From Gemmatimonadaceae bacterium (GTDB taxonomy: Bacteria; Gemmatimonadota; Gemmatimonadetes; Gemmatimonadales; Gemmatimonadaceae), in NCBI GenBank assembly GCA_036003045.1, contig DASYSS010000030.1, positions 1 through 64,000 on the forward strand: DNA of 64,000 bases, read 5' to 3'. A program made the translations under genes and the position numbers. Every line of letters begins with the position of its first letter. The stretch's first letter is position 1. Below, in pieces: positions 27,265 to 36,101 of the stretch. The notes beneath the pieces were generated by a model that was given only the letters and a program-made list of their open reading frames with translations, did no database searches and had not been told where the DNA came from.

Positions 27265-28572
27265 TTAGCGCGTCACTCCGAGCATGGTGGGGGTCCACGA
27301 CGGAAAGACGAAGCCGAGGTTCGAGTTGCCGAGCCTGTTTTGAACGATCTCCGAGAGAATGTCTCGATAGTCGACGGTGACCTTCAGGTCCTGCCCCGAA
27401 TCGAGGTTCTCGCGCGCCAGCCCGGGCCAGTTCTTCGTGAGCACGCGACCGCCGGCGATGCCCTTGCCCATCGCGAACATCGTCGTGCCGCGGCCGTGGT
27501 CCGTGCCACCGCTGCCGTTCTCGCGCACGTTGCGCCCGAACTCCGAGACGACGACCACCGTCACCGGCTGCCCCGTGGCAATCACGTCCGCGTAGAACGC
27601 GCCAAGCGAATTCGAGAAATCCTGCATCGTCTTGAACATCGAGCCGGCCAGCGGATCCTGGTCCGAGTGCGTGTCCCAGTTGCCGATGTCCACCTGGGCC
27701 GCTTCAATCCCAACGTTGTTCTTGATCAGCGCCGCCACTGAACGCAGCGCGCGGCCGAACGAGCTGTTGGGATAGACCGCGCCGTTCGCCGGCGCATAGC
27801 CGGTGAAGTTGACCGACTTGAGCAGCCCGATCGTGTTCGTTGCGCTCAACGCCGACGAACCCACCGGATCATCGGCGCCGGCGTAATCGCCCTGGAGGAA
27901 GCCGATGCGCGCCGCCTGCGTCGAGCTCGAGCCACCGATCGAGTAGTTGGTCGGATCGGCGATCGGCAGCGTCAAGGGGCCGCCGACGAGCGTCTTCTGC
28001 AAACCATTGGCGATGCCGATGCCGCGCAGCGGCGCCGCCGGGTTGAGCGGCGGAATGCTCGCCAGGTGGCGGCCCAGCCACCCCGTGACGAGCGACGGGT
28101 CAACCGGCTTGCCGACCTCCATGTATCGCTGTGCGTCGAAGTGCGACCGCGAGTTGTTCAGCTGTCCCGTCGCGTGCACGATCAGCAGATCCTGTCCCTG
28201 GAACGCGGGCATGAGGCCGCCCGTTCCCGCCGCCCCGCCGGCCATCGCCTGGGGGAACATGAAGAAGCCGTCGAGGTTGATGCCCTTCGTCGCGGCGCTC
28301 GAGTCCGGGCGCGGAATCGCGATCGACGTGCGCGACGTGTAGTAGTTGGCGTCGGCAAACGGCACGGCGAGCGACAGTCCGTCGGCGCCGCCGCGCTGGA
28401 AGACGGAGACGATGATGTCGCGGCTGGACGAGAAATTCTTCGCCATGACGATCTTCGGGAGCCATGCCGGGAAGAGCGCCGCCGCCGAGACGCCCGCGCT
28501 CCTTTCCAGGAACTGGCGGCGCGTCAGTTCGTTGTACTCTTGGCAGCCGCAGTCGATGTCGTGTTCGGTCAT
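27265..28572 (-). CDS. DUF1501 Tat-signal protein
   Basis: The 435-residue protein has a Tat-like leader (LTRRQFLERSAGVSAAALFP) and the DUF1501 fold, related to sulfatases and alkaline phosphatases: VSVFQRGGADGLSLAVP near residue 60, HATGQLNNSRSHFDAQRYME and VVVVSEFGRNVREN. DUF1501 genes are nearly always paired with DUF1800 genes, as here, 13 bases downstream of one. The function is unknown, but the pair is exported and may act on envelope or extracellular material. ATG start at 28572, preceded by GGAGCTC. Confidence 0.88.
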   Translation of the reverse strand: MTEHDIDCGCQEYNELTRRQFLERSAGVSAAALFPAWLPKIVMAKNFSSSRDIIVSVFQRGGADGLSLAVPFADANYYTSRTSIAIPRPDSSAATKGINLDGFFMFPQAMAGGAAGTGGLMPAFQGQDLLIVHATGQLNNSRSHFDAQRYMEVGKPVDPSLVTGWLGRHLASIPPLNPAAPLRGIGIANGLQKTLVGGPLTLPIADPTNYSIGGSSSTQAARIGFLQGDYAGADDPVGSSALSATNTIGLLKSVNFTGYAPANGAVYPNSSFGRALRSVAALIKNNVGIEAAQVDIGNWDTHSDQDPLAGSMFKTMQDFSNSLGAFYADVIATGQPVTVVVVSEFGRNVRENGSGGTDHGRGTTMFAMGKGIAGGRVLTKNWPGLARENLDSGQDLKVTVDYRDILSEIVQNRLGNSNLGFVFPSWTPTMLGVTR

Positions 28573-28585
28573 CGTGAGCTCCTGG

Positions 28586-30184
28586 TCAATACCACTGGAA
28601 CGCGTTGGCGCTCAGGCCGAGCGCGATCGTCTCGCGCACGCGGGCGTCGTTGAACGTGCCGGCCTTGAGATAGTTCGTGAGCGCGGTGCGCGTCGTCGTC
28701 GGAATCTCGCCGCCGAAGTAGTTGTTGTTGATCAGGTCGATCACGTTGTCCGCCGATCCGGCGAGGTACGGCGCCGTGTCGACCTTCACGCTCGTCGCCG
28801 AGTTCTGGCTCGACAGTGAAATAGCGAACGCCCAGCGTGGCAGGATGTTGCCCGCCCAGTATTCGACCTTGTCCGGGAAACCGTCCGGCGTGTCCCACTG
28901 GAAAAGCGGGTGGCCGAGGTTGTTGATCTGACTGTTGAAGAACGACGTCGTCGTGACCGTCGGATTCGTCGCCCGGATCGCCGACACGAGCAGATGGAAG
29001 GGTCGCTTGAACTTCATCGGCGCCGTCGGCAGCCACACGTCGTTGAGCACCGCGCGCACGACCGCCTTGATGTCGCCGCCGGTGGCCCGGAAAACCGATG
29101 CGATCGCCGCGACCTGCGCGTCGGTCGGCGTCGGCGTGACGAACCACTTGAGCAGCTTCGACGCGATGAACGACGCCGTGCTCGGGTGCGAGGCGAGGAA
29201 GTCCATTATCATCTCGCCTTCCTTGATGCCTGCCTGCCCCAGCGCCGGCGACCCCGCCGGAACGTTGACGCCGAGCACCGTCTTCTGCCCCCAGTCGTGG
29301 ATGGCCGGGTTGAAGACGAACACGCCCTTTCCGGTCGTCGTCCAGCCCGTCAACACGCGCGATAGCTCGGCGACGTCCGTTTGCGTGTACGGTCCGTTCA
29401 CGCTCAACGTGTGCAGTTCCATCACTTCACGCGCGTAGTTCTGGTTGGGCGCTCGGTTGTTGCTCGTGTTCTGGTCGAGGTACGTGATCATCGACGGACT
29501 GTGCGCGCTCGCCTGGAGCAGATCGCGAAACTTTCCGAGCGCGTGCGCGCGAATCACGTCGCGCTGGTCGACGGCGAGCAGGTACCCGACTTTGTCGATC
29601 GACTGGCTGAAGTGGTCGGTCCAGAACTCGACCATGCGTTGATACAGCTGCCGTTGCGAGAACGCGCCGCGGTAGATGGTCGATTCCTTGAGCTGATTCT
29701 GAACTTGGCCGGCGTCCGCCGTGAACAGGACGTCGGCCGTTTGCGTCATCAACGGATAGCGCGACGCGACCGCCGACTCGAGGGCGCTGTCGTCGATTCG
29801 CTGATAATTGAGTTGATAGTTGAGGTATCCCTGCCACCCCATCGCGGCCGCCCGCTGCAATTCGCCCTGGTTCATGCCGAGCGTCACGCGGCGCACGAGC
29901 CTCGACGTTCCCGTGTCCCACTCGGCGAACGCTGCGGCCGATTCCTTCGGAATCACCTCGGCGAAGCCGCTGTTCGGCTCCGTGTCGACGGGCCGTTTGC
30001 CTTTCTGCCGCGACTGCGCGCGCGTGCGCTTGGGCAGCAAAACGGCGGCGGCGAGAGCGCCGAAGAACACGAATGACCGGCGCCGTCTCGCGTCGATCGC
30101 TTCGTTGTGTTCAGCGTCCGTCGAAATTGTGTCGGGAGTTCCGGGCTCGGTGGCCGCGGATGGATCGGGGATCGTCGTTCGCAT
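28586..30184 (-). CDS. DUF1800 secreted protein
   Basis: The 532-residue protein starts MRTTIPDPSAATEPG and has an internal hydrophobic segment after an Arg cluster (DARRRRSFVFFGALAAAVLL, about residues 33-52), consistent with a Tat signal. The DUF1800 domain follows, with LVRRVTLGMNQGELQRA, QRMVEFWTDHFSQSIDK, REVMELHTLSVNGPYTQ and ELSRVLTGWT. It is the partner of the DUF1501 gene. The ATG at 30184 has GAGGG seven bases upstream and is preferred to a GTG at 30235. No enzymatic activity can be assigned. Confidence 0.87.
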   Translation of the reverse strand: MRTTIPDPSAATEPGTPDTISTDAEHNEAIDARRRRSFVFFGALAAAVLLPKRTRAQSRQKGKRPVDTEPNSGFAEVIPKESAAAFAEWDTGTSRLVRRVTLGMNQGELQRAAAMGWQGYLNYQLNYQRIDDSALESAVASRYPLMTQTADVLFTADAGQVQNQLKESTIYRGAFSQRQLYQRMVEFWTDHFSQSIDKVGYLLAVDQRDVIRAHALGKFRDLLQASAHSPSMITYLDQNTSNNRAPNQNYAREVMELHTLSVNGPYTQTDVAELSRVLTGWTTTGKGVFVFNPAIHDWGQKTVLGVNVPAGSPALGQAGIKEGEMIMDFLASHPSTASFIASKLLKWFVTPTPTDAQVAAIASVFRATGGDIKAVVRAVLNDVWLPTAPMKFKRPFHLLVSAIRATNPTVTTTSFFNSQINNLGHPLFQWDTPDGFPDKVEYWAGNILPRWAFAISLSSQNSATSVKVDTAPYLAGSADNVIDLINNNYFGGEIPTTTRTALTNYLKAGTFNDARVRETIALGLSANAFQWY

Positions 30185-30478
30185 GCGGAGACCCTCGTCA
30201 GCAGGATCGAATCGGGGTACGACGAGTACAGGCACCGCTACACAGCGTCGCGCAATGACGCCGACCTTCGCTTCGTACGAGTGCGGGACGGTATTTCAGG
30301 AAGAGACGTCTGTCAGCGCGCTTCGTTAAGGCGACGCAGGCTTCCAATCATCTCACGTGGAAGACGATTGTCCAGCGCCCGCGTCCCATCTGCATGGCAG
30401 AGGCCGCCGCGGACAAAATTTTCCTGCTGTTTGTGACAAGCCTTGTCAGCTACGGATGTCGCCTGCGCGAAAGTTTCC
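30185..30478. other. 294-base gap, no clear gene
   Basis: The gap upstream of the DUF1800 gene is less GC-rich than its surroundings. A minus-strand frame (30313-30573) encodes 86 residues with ADKACHKQQENFV, but it overlaps the regulator gene, has no family resemblance I trust and no ribosome binding site. It could be a decayed gene tail. The DUF1800 promoter should also lie here. Confidence 0.3.
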
Positions 30479-31117
30479 TCAGGCGGATCGGCGAATCTCC
30501 AAACGACACTTCGGCGACGCGCCATCACGATCGCAGCACTCGCGCACCGACTCACCTGTGACTTGCGCCACAAGTTCTCGAATGGACTGACACACCGAGG
30601 GGTCGGCGCGCACGGCGTCGGAGAGCGGACAGGCGTGACCCTGCAGCGTGAAGCCGCCGTCGGCCTTGACTACGTCCAACTCGGCGCCCAATCCCGAGAG
30701 GAGGACGGCCGCGGCGCGAATACGGGTCTCGAATCCGCGCGCGTCGCTCTCACCCTGACTCGCCGCCATGCGGCGGCCCGCGTCGCGGTACAGCGCATCG
30801 AGCTCGCGCCGAGACATGCGGTCGCGCAGCGCCGAGACGAGCGCGGTCAACACCGGGGCGTAGGCCGCTGAGAGAGTGGCGTGGGCATCTGCGGCGATCG
30901 CGTAGAGAGTGGCCGGCTTCCCGACCGCCCCATCTCGGCGGACGCGCGTTTGGGTGACGATCCCCTCGCGCTCGAGGAGGTCGACGTGCGCGCGCACGGC
31001 GTTGTCGGTCACGCCGAGCTCGGCCGCCAACTCGTCGACCGTTCGTTCGCCGCGCTTGAGCAGGGCGATGATTCGCCCGCGCGCCGCGCCTCCTATGGAA
31101 GTCTCCCACCACCGCAT
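30479..31117 (-). CDS. SufR-like HTH regulator with a C-terminal Cys cluster
   Basis: The 212-residue protein has an ArsR/DeoR-type winged helix at residues 1-75 (RGRIIALLKRGERTVDELAA, LGVTDNAVRAHVDLLEREG). Its C-terminus carries Cys163, Cys176, Cys194/195 and Cys204. The Cys-x12-Cys spacing (163/176) matches the iron-sulfur ligands of SufR-family repressors. It could sense Fe-S status, redox or metals. The ATG at 31117 has GGAGGGG six bases upstream. It is divergent from the DUF4142 gene, and a symmetric 32-base dyad lies between them, so autoregulation and control of DUF4142 are likely. Confidence 0.78.
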   Translation of the reverse strand: MRWWETSIGGAARGRIIALLKRGERTVDELAAELGVTDNAVRAHVDLLEREGIVTQTRVRRDGAVGKPATLYAIAADAHATLSAAYAPVLTALVSALRDRMSRRELDALYRDAGRRMAASQGESDARGFETRIRAAAVLLSGLGAELDVVKADGGFTLQGHACPLSDAVRADPSVCQSIRELVAQVTGESVRECCDRDGASPKCRLEIRRSA

Positions 31118-31148
31118 GCTGTGCCCCTCCGTCCCGAGCAAGTATAGT

Positions 31149-31188
31149 CCGAGATAATTAAACAAGAAATGCCTTGACAAATTATCGG
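31149..31188. promoter_or_regulatory. symmetric operator dyad between SufR-like gene and DUF4142 gene
   Basis: ATAATT (31154-31159) and AATTAT (31180-31185), and inside them CAAG (31163-31166) and CTTG (31173-31176), are perfect mirror complements about one centre (31169.5), with a 6-base core. CCG and CGG flank it, offset by two bases on the left. The dyad covers the -35 box of the DUF4142 promoter and lies in a strikingly AT-rich patch. It is the obvious binding site for the divergently encoded regulator. Confidence 0.65.
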
Positions 31189-31203
31189 TAGATGCGTTAG
31201 CAT
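31174..31203 (+). promoter_or_regulatory. promoter of the DUF4142 gene
   Basis: A consensus TTGACA (31174-31179) is followed after 18 bases by TAGCAT (31198-31203). The predicted start is about 27 bases before the ATG, leaving an AGGAG ribosome binding site at normal spacing. The -35 box is inside the right half of the dyad. Confidence 0.65.
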
Positions 31204-31236
31204 CACGGACCTCTGCTCTAAACAGGAGACCCACCG

Positions 31237-31788
31237 ATGCAGATCGTTCGACCAACGACCGCCGTTTTTGCAGCTGTGGCCCTTACCGTGATTTCGGCGA
31301 GCCAGGCTGCCGCGCAGGCCAAACCCGCCGCGCCGAAGCTCGATGACGCGACCATCGTCGCCATTTTCGACAACGCCAACACGTGGGACATCGAAACCGG
31401 AGGCCTAGGCGCGAAGAAGGCCACCACCAAGGAGATCCGGGATTTCGGAGCGCAGCTCGAGCGCGATCACAGGACCGTCCGCCAGCAGGGCCGCGACCTG
31501 GCGAAGAAGCTCGGCGTCAAGGTGCCGGCGCTTCCGAAGGACTTTCAGATGAAGAAGGACCACGACGCGGCGATGAAGAACCTCGAGGGTCTATCGGGCA
31601 AGGCCTTCGACCGGGCGTTCCTGCAGCACGAGGTGGACTACCACAAGGCCGTCATCGCGGCCATGAACTCCACGTTGATGCCCGCGCTCCAGAACCAGGA
31701 AGTGAAGGATCTGGTGACCAAGGTCGCGCCGGCCTTCAAGGCACATCAGGACATGGCGCAGAACCTTCTGGACAAGATCACGCCGTAG
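31237..31788 (+). CDS. DUF4142 periplasmic protein
   Basis: The 183-residue protein has a signal peptide (AAVALTVISASQAAAQA) and an all-helical, Lys-rich DUF4142 domain with DDATIVAIFDNANTWDIE, QLERDHRTVRQQGRDL and FLQHEVDYHKAVI. The family forms ferritin-like four-helix bundles of unknown role in the periplasm. AGGAG lies eight bases before the ATG, and a consensus-like promoter precedes it. The divergent regulator very likely controls it. A large inverted repeat begins 15 bases after its stop codon. Confidence 0.85.
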   Translation: MQIVRPTTAVFAAVALTVISASQAAAQAKPAAPKLDDATIVAIFDNANTWDIETGGLGAKKATTKEIRDFGAQLERDHRTVRQQGRDLAKKLGVKVPALPKDFQMKKDHDAAMKNLEGLSGKAFDRAFLQHEVDYHKAVIAAMNSTLMPALQNQEVKDLVTKVAPAFKAHQDMAQNLLDKITP

Positions 31789-31802
31789 ACGGGCTCGAAA
31801 AC

Positions 31803-31899
31803 GGGTAACCGGAAACCGGGTACCGGATACCGGAACGGCGAGACACGACGACCGTCCAACGCAGTTCCGGTATCCCTGTGCCCGGTTTCCCGGTTACCC
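31803..31899. repeat. palindromic element after the DUF4142 stop
   Basis: The left arm (31803-31836) starts GGGTAACCGG and ends GATACCGGAAC. The right arm (31864-31899) starts GTTCCGGTATC and ends CCGGTTACCC. The arms are about 90 percent complementary and enclose a 27-base loop. Each arm is itself made of short ACCGG-containing units. There is no T-run after it, so a REP-like or mRNA-stabilising hairpin is as likely as a terminator. Confidence 0.7.
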
Positions 31900-31977
31900 G
31901 GCGTCTCTTGTGCGATTCACCATCACACCCTATCCTAGCTTCGGTTTATCTTCGGGTGCGCGGTGAAGAGGGTTTGG

Positions 31978-32397
31978 ATGGCTACGGACGGACGGCCGCA
32001 CGATTCCGTGCTGGCAATTTTCTCGACGAGGGACGGAGCGAAGCGCTACTGCGAGACACTCGTCGAACGCTACGCGCTCGGTGAGAGCCTGTCGTTGATG
32101 GGGCGCCAGCTCGCCGACTCGGCTGACGCTTGGCGACTCGGTTTGGGGCCGACCGTCGTCGAGGGTTCGCTGGACGAGAACCCGGAATTCCTGCGCGGCG
32201 CGTGGGTCGTGAAGGTCGACGAGAGCTGTCGCATGATCGCGTGCGAGTTCAGCACACAACTCAAGCCGACGCAGTCGCCTGCGACGTATCGTGTCGGCAT
32301 CCACCGCGTGTGCCAGGCGCATGGAATGACCCCGCAAGCCGCACTCGACGCGGCGCGAAAGGCGATGGTCGCGCATCTCGGACGCACGCGCACCTGA
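31978..32397 (+). CDS. hypothetical protein
   Basis: The 139-residue protein, starting MATDGRPHDSVLAIF, has no signal peptide or membrane segment and seems to be a small cytoplasmic alpha/beta protein. Visible features are STRDGAKRYCETLVERY near the start, a central PEFLRGAWVVKVDESC and a helical C-terminus (TPQAALDAARKAMVAHL). I do not recognise the family. The ATG at 31978 follows AGAGG by about eight bases; a GTG at 31963 is possible. Codon use looks normal for the region, and no overlapping frame is better. Confidence 0.55.
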   Translation: MATDGRPHDSVLAIFSTRDGAKRYCETLVERYALGESLSLMGRQLADSADAWRLGLGPTVVEGSLDENPEFLRGAWVVKVDESCRMIACEFSTQLKPTQSPATYRVGIHRVCQAHGMTPQAALDAARKAMVAHLGRTRT

Positions 32398-32468
32398 CGA
32401 GCGTGTGACGCAACGCACGCGTGCGCGACGCGAATGTGATCTAGGCTGCTGCACCCTGTCGTAACGTC

Positions 32469-32515
32469 GGGCGCCGTGACGTTGCACGGCGTCCGCCCCA
32501 GCCGTCCTACGACGG
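32469..32515 (+). promoter_or_regulatory. two hairpins in the 5' leader of the TonB receptor gene
   Basis: GGGCGCCGTG (32469-32478) pairs over ten positions with CACGGCGTCC (32485-32494). CCGTC (32502-32506) pairs with GACGG (32511-32515) 16 bases before the ATG. No Shine-Dalgarno is evident between the second hairpin and the ATG. The structures may regulate translation, but they match no riboswitch class I know. Confidence 0.35.
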
Positions 32516-32531
32516 GACCAACCAGCCTCCA

Positions 32532-34859
32532 ATGACGAATCCTTTCCGGCTCGCGGGTCGACTGTGTTCGGCGGCGCTCTTCGTGGCCGCCATCCTCACC
32601 GCCCCCCCCCGAGCGGCTGACGCTCAGACGAACACCGGCACGATCGTCGTGCGTGTCGCGGCCGACAGCACACCGATCGCCGGCGCCACCGTCGCCATCG
32701 GAGCCACGAACAGCGTGACCGATCAAAGCGGTCGCGTGGCGTTCAGGGTGCCGATCGGCCGCCACACTTTTCACGTGGCGCCGACAGGATTTCGTCCGGA
32801 GAGTCTCGCGGTCTTCGTCGGAGTGGGCACGACCAACGTGACCATTCCGGTTCGTCGCGTTGCCGCGGCCCCCGCCCCCGTTGCTCGCGTTGTCAACGCG
32901 GCTCCTCCGACCCAAGCCCCCAACGCGACGCCGGTGTCAACCCCGGTCCCACCTCCGCCGGCGATGGTGGTTCCAGCATCGCCGGCCCCCTCTCCTGTCG
33001 CCGCGAAACGAAACGACCAGCGCACGTCGGACGTCGCGACGTACGTGCAAGTCAGCGATCGTGAAGCGATCGACGCACAACTCGACCGATCTCCGGGCAA
33101 CATTTCCGATCTGCTGTCAGGCTTCGACGGCGTGCGCGTGCAGCCGCTGTCCGCCGGCTCCGGCGGAGTCGGCATTCGCATACGCGGCATGCCCTCGCGC
33201 TATACGAAAATTCTCTCGGATGGATTGCCGCTCTTGGGTGCCACGCCCGAGGGACAGGATCCGCTCCAGATGCCGGTCCTCGGCGTCGAGCGAGTGGAAG
33301 TGACGCCCGGCGTCATGTCCGCCTTCTACGGACCGACGGCGTTGAGCGGCAGCGTAAACGTCGTCTCCGCGGCGCCGACCTCGCCTTCCACGGCGCTCGT
33401 GAACGGAACGACGCAGGAAGCGTCGGACGCCGCCGTTTTTCAGACGCACACGTTCTCGTCGCAGTGGGCGGGTACACTTCTCGCCGGCCGACACTACCGC
33501 AACCCCGGCGATCCTGACGGCGATGGTTGGGCCGAAGTGCCCGGCTACAAGCGCGTCGTCGTGCAGCCGCGCGTCTACTGGTCGCGGAACCCGACGAGCA
33601 CGTGGTTCATGACGGGCGGATGGCTGACGGAGAACACGCGCAGCGGAACGTTTGCCGATGCGCGACTGCCCGACTTCAACAGATACAGCGACGATGCCGA
33701 CACGCGCCGCGGGTACGCCGGTACCGTCGGCCGCATCCAGCTCGACACCAACACATTGCTCACGGTTCGTGCGTCGATGACGCGCGAGTGGCGGACGCGT
33801 TGGTTTGGCGACGACCGCGAGCGCGACCGTCGCAACGAGATCTTCGGCGACGTCGCCGTCACGAAGACGGTGGGCGCCAACGTCCTCACCGGCGGCGTGG
33901 CCATCGACCGCGACCAGTACGCGGCGCTCGACGTGCGAGACCAGAGTTATCGCTACACGACGCCGGCCCTTTACGGCGAACACACGTGGGCGCCCGATCC
34001 GCGGTTCGCGATCACGTCGGCCGCGCGCCTCGACCTTCAGAGTGAGTTCGGCGACTTCGTCAGCCCGCGCGTGTCGGTCGTCGTTCGCCCGAACGAGGAA
34101 TGGCAGCTTCGCCTTTCGCGCGCGAACGGCTTCTACGCGCCCACGCCGCTGATCGACGAGACAGAGGCGTTTGGCTTGGCGCACATCCAGCGAAGCGACG
34201 CGCGTCAGCCCGAACATGCGCTCGGATGGTCGCTCGACGTGGACCACACGGATGGCGCGCTTTCGCTCGGCGGTTCGGCGTACCGCACGGTCATCACGCA
34301 CCCGCTCATCGTGCGGAACACTCCCGGCGCCGCGGAGGGCTTTCAACTGGTGAACGGCGACGAGCCGTTGCGCACGCAGGGCGTCGACGTGCACCTGCGG
34401 TACCGTATGGAGCCGATTCGCTTCACGGCCACCTACTCGTTCCTCGACGCGACGCGCCCCGAGATCATGGGCCTGTTCGGCGAGGATTTCGAGGTCGACA
34501 CGTCGCTCATTCGTCCGGTACCGTTTACCCCGCGCCACTCGGCCAATCTCGACTGGGCGTACGTCCGCGAGCACGACAAGACCCTCGGCGTGGCCGTGCA
34601 CTTCGTCGGCAACCAGACGCTCGCCGATTCGACGCTCGGCACGAGCACTCCCTATGTCACGATCGACGCGCGGGTCGAAAAGCAGATTCGCTGGGGAGCG
34701 ATGTTGTTCGTGTACGCCAAGGATCTGACGGGTGTCCATCAGTTGCAGTACGGCCCCGTGCTGCGCCCATCGACCGGTGCGGCCGGCCAATGGGCGGACA
34801 ACCCCTGGGCGCCGCTCGACGGCCGCGTAATCAGCGCGGGGATTCGAGTCTCGTACTGA
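32532..34859 (+). CDS. TonB-dependent receptor with N-terminal carboxypeptidase-regulatory-like domain
   Basis: The 775-residue protein has a signal peptide and a CarboxypepD-reg-like beta-sandwich (residues ~30-115: DSTPIAGATVAIGATN, GRVAFRVPIGRHTF). A Pro/Ala/Thr-rich linker is followed by a plug (GVGIRIRGMPSRYTKILSDG, GVERVEVTPGVMSAFYGPTA) and a barrel ending in the aromatic SAGIRVSY. It should import a large ligand at the outer membrane with TonB. The beta-propeller gene 28 bases downstream is probably co-transcribed. The leader has two hairpins and no visible ribosome binding site. The ligand is unknown. Confidence 0.88.
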   Translation: MTNPFRLAGRLCSAALFVAAILTAPPRAADAQTNTGTIVVRVAADSTPIAGATVAIGATNSVTDQSGRVAFRVPIGRHTFHVAPTGFRPESLAVFVGVGTTNVTIPVRRVAAAPAPVARVVNAAPPTQAPNATPVSTPVPPPPAMVVPASPAPSPVAAKRNDQRTSDVATYVQVSDREAIDAQLDRSPGNISDLLSGFDGVRVQPLSAGSGGVGIRIRGMPSRYTKILSDGLPLLGATPEGQDPLQMPVLGVERVEVTPGVMSAFYGPTALSGSVNVVSAAPTSPSTALVNGTTQEASDAAVFQTHTFSSQWAGTLLAGRHYRNPGDPDGDGWAEVPGYKRVVVQPRVYWSRNPTSTWFMTGGWLTENTRSGTFADARLPDFNRYSDDADTRRGYAGTVGRIQLDTNTLLTVRASMTREWRTRWFGDDRERDRRNEIFGDVAVTKTVGANVLTGGVAIDRDQYAALDVRDQSYRYTTPALYGEHTWAPDPRFAITSAARLDLQSEFGDFVSPRVSVVVRPNEEWQLRLSRANGFYAPTPLIDETEAFGLAHIQRSDARQPEHALGWSLDVDHTDGALSLGGSAYRTVITHPLIVRNTPGAAEGFQLVNGDEPLRTQGVDVHLRYRMEPIRFTATYSFLDATRPEIMGLFGEDFEVDTSLIRPVPFTPRHSANLDWAYVREHDKTLGVAVHFVGNQTLADSTLGTSTPYVTIDARVEKQIRWGAMLFVYAKDLTGVHQLQYGPVLRPSTGAAGQWADNPWAPLDGRVISAGIRVSY

Positions 34860-34887
34860 GGTAGATTCATCGGCGAGGCCATTCCAC

Positions 34888-36090
34888 ATGCGCATCGCCA
34901 CGCTGGTTCTCTCCGCACCCTTGCTCCTGCTCGGCCGAGCGAACGCGCGGGCCGTCGCCGACTGCAACGCGCCAGCGCGTGATTCGATCACTATGGTCGA
35001 GGTGCCGGGCAATCCGTTTCAAGCGCTGCCCAGCGCCGACGGCTGCTGGATTTTCGTCTCGCTGACGAACGTCACCGGTTCGCACCCGGGAATCGCCGTG
35101 ATTCGCCGCGATGGCGGCAACGCGTCAGTCGATCGGGTCGTCAATCTGACCGGCAATCCAACCGGCATGCAGCTCACGCACGACGGGCGCTTGCTCGTCG
35201 TCGCGGCGGGAAACCGGCTCGCTTTCATCGATGCCGGCCGAGCTGTGTCGGGGCGCGGCAACGCGGTGCTCGGCTACCTCGACGAACCGGGAACGCTCGG
35301 CCGCATCTACGTGAACGTGACGGCCGACGACAAATACGCGTTCGTGGCCGACGAACGGGCGAACACGATCACGATCGTCGATCTCGCCGCCGCGCAGCGC
35401 GAGCGGTTCCGGGCGTCGGCGATCGTCGGAAAGATTCCTACTGGGCCGTTGCCGATCTCCGTGGTGTTCTCGCCCGACGGAAAGCTGCTCTACGTCACCA
35501 GTGAAACGGCGCCCCAGAGTCTGGGCTGGCCCAACGAATGCCGCCGCGAAGGCGCGGCAAACGACTCCACTCTCGTGAAACCGCGCGGCGCGATCCTGGT
35601 CGTGGACGTGGACCGCGCGCTGAAGGATCCCGTGCACTCCGTGATCGCGGCGGTCGGGGCGGGATGCAGCTCCGTGCGTCTCGTGCTGTCGCCGGCCGGA
35701 GACCGCGCCTATGTCAGCGCGCGAAACAGCAACGCGTTGCTCGTCTTCGATCGCGCGAAGCTGGTCGGCGATCCGGGACATTCACTTCTGGCGACCGTGC
35801 CGGTCGGAACGGCGCCCGTGGGCGTCGCCGTCGTCGACAGCGGCCGCGCGATCGTCGTGACGAACTCCAATCGCTTCGGCGGTACCGGAGCCGCGGACAA
35901 GCCGTCGCTGAGCGTAATCGACGCGTCGAAGGTCGGCGATGGAGCGAGCGCGGTGATCGGGTCGATTCCATCCGGCGATTTTCCGCGCGAGATGCGTGTG
36001 ACGTCCGACGGGCGGACGCTCGTGCTCACGAACTTCGCGAGTCACACCGTCGAGCTGATCGACTTGGCGCGCGCCCTACCGCGCCGCTGA
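34888..36090 (+). CDS. YncE-like secreted YVTN beta-propeller protein
   Basis: The 400-residue protein has a signal peptide (LVLSAPLLLLGRANA) and repeated propeller blades such as GMQLTHDGRLLVVAAG, ISVVFSPDGKLLYVTSE and EMRVTSDGRTLVLTNF. YncE proteins are periplasmic seven-bladed propellers often linked with TonB-dependent uptake. The position right after the TonB receptor gene on the same strand suggests a shared operon and a periplasmic accessory or ligand-binding role. Four cysteines in extracytoplasmic loops may form disulfides. No catalytic residues are evident. Confidence 0.8.
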   Translation: MRIATLVLSAPLLLLGRANARAVADCNAPARDSITMVEVPGNPFQALPSADGCWIFVSLTNVTGSHPGIAVIRRDGGNASVDRVVNLTGNPTGMQLTHDGRLLVVAAGNRLAFIDAGRAVSGRGNAVLGYLDEPGTLGRIYVNVTADDKYAFVADERANTITIVDLAAAQRERFRASAIVGKIPTGPLPISVVFSPDGKLLYVTSETAPQSLGWPNECRREGAANDSTLVKPRGAILVVDVDRALKDPVHSVIAAVGAGCSSVRLVLSPAGDRAYVSARNSNALLVFDRAKLVGDPGHSLLATVPVGTAPVGVAVVDSGRAIVVTNSNRFGGTGAADKPSLSVIDASKVGDGASAVIGSIPSGDFPREMRVTSDGRTLVLTNFASHTVELIDLARALPRR

Positions 36091-36101
36091 GCGCAGGCGC
36101 A

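Noticed and set aside
30313..30573. Minus-strand 86-residue frame with ACHKQQENFV, at first sight like a cytochrome haem site
   Set aside because: There is no CxxCH, it overlaps the SufR-like gene, and no ribosome binding site is present. A decayed fragment cannot be excluded.
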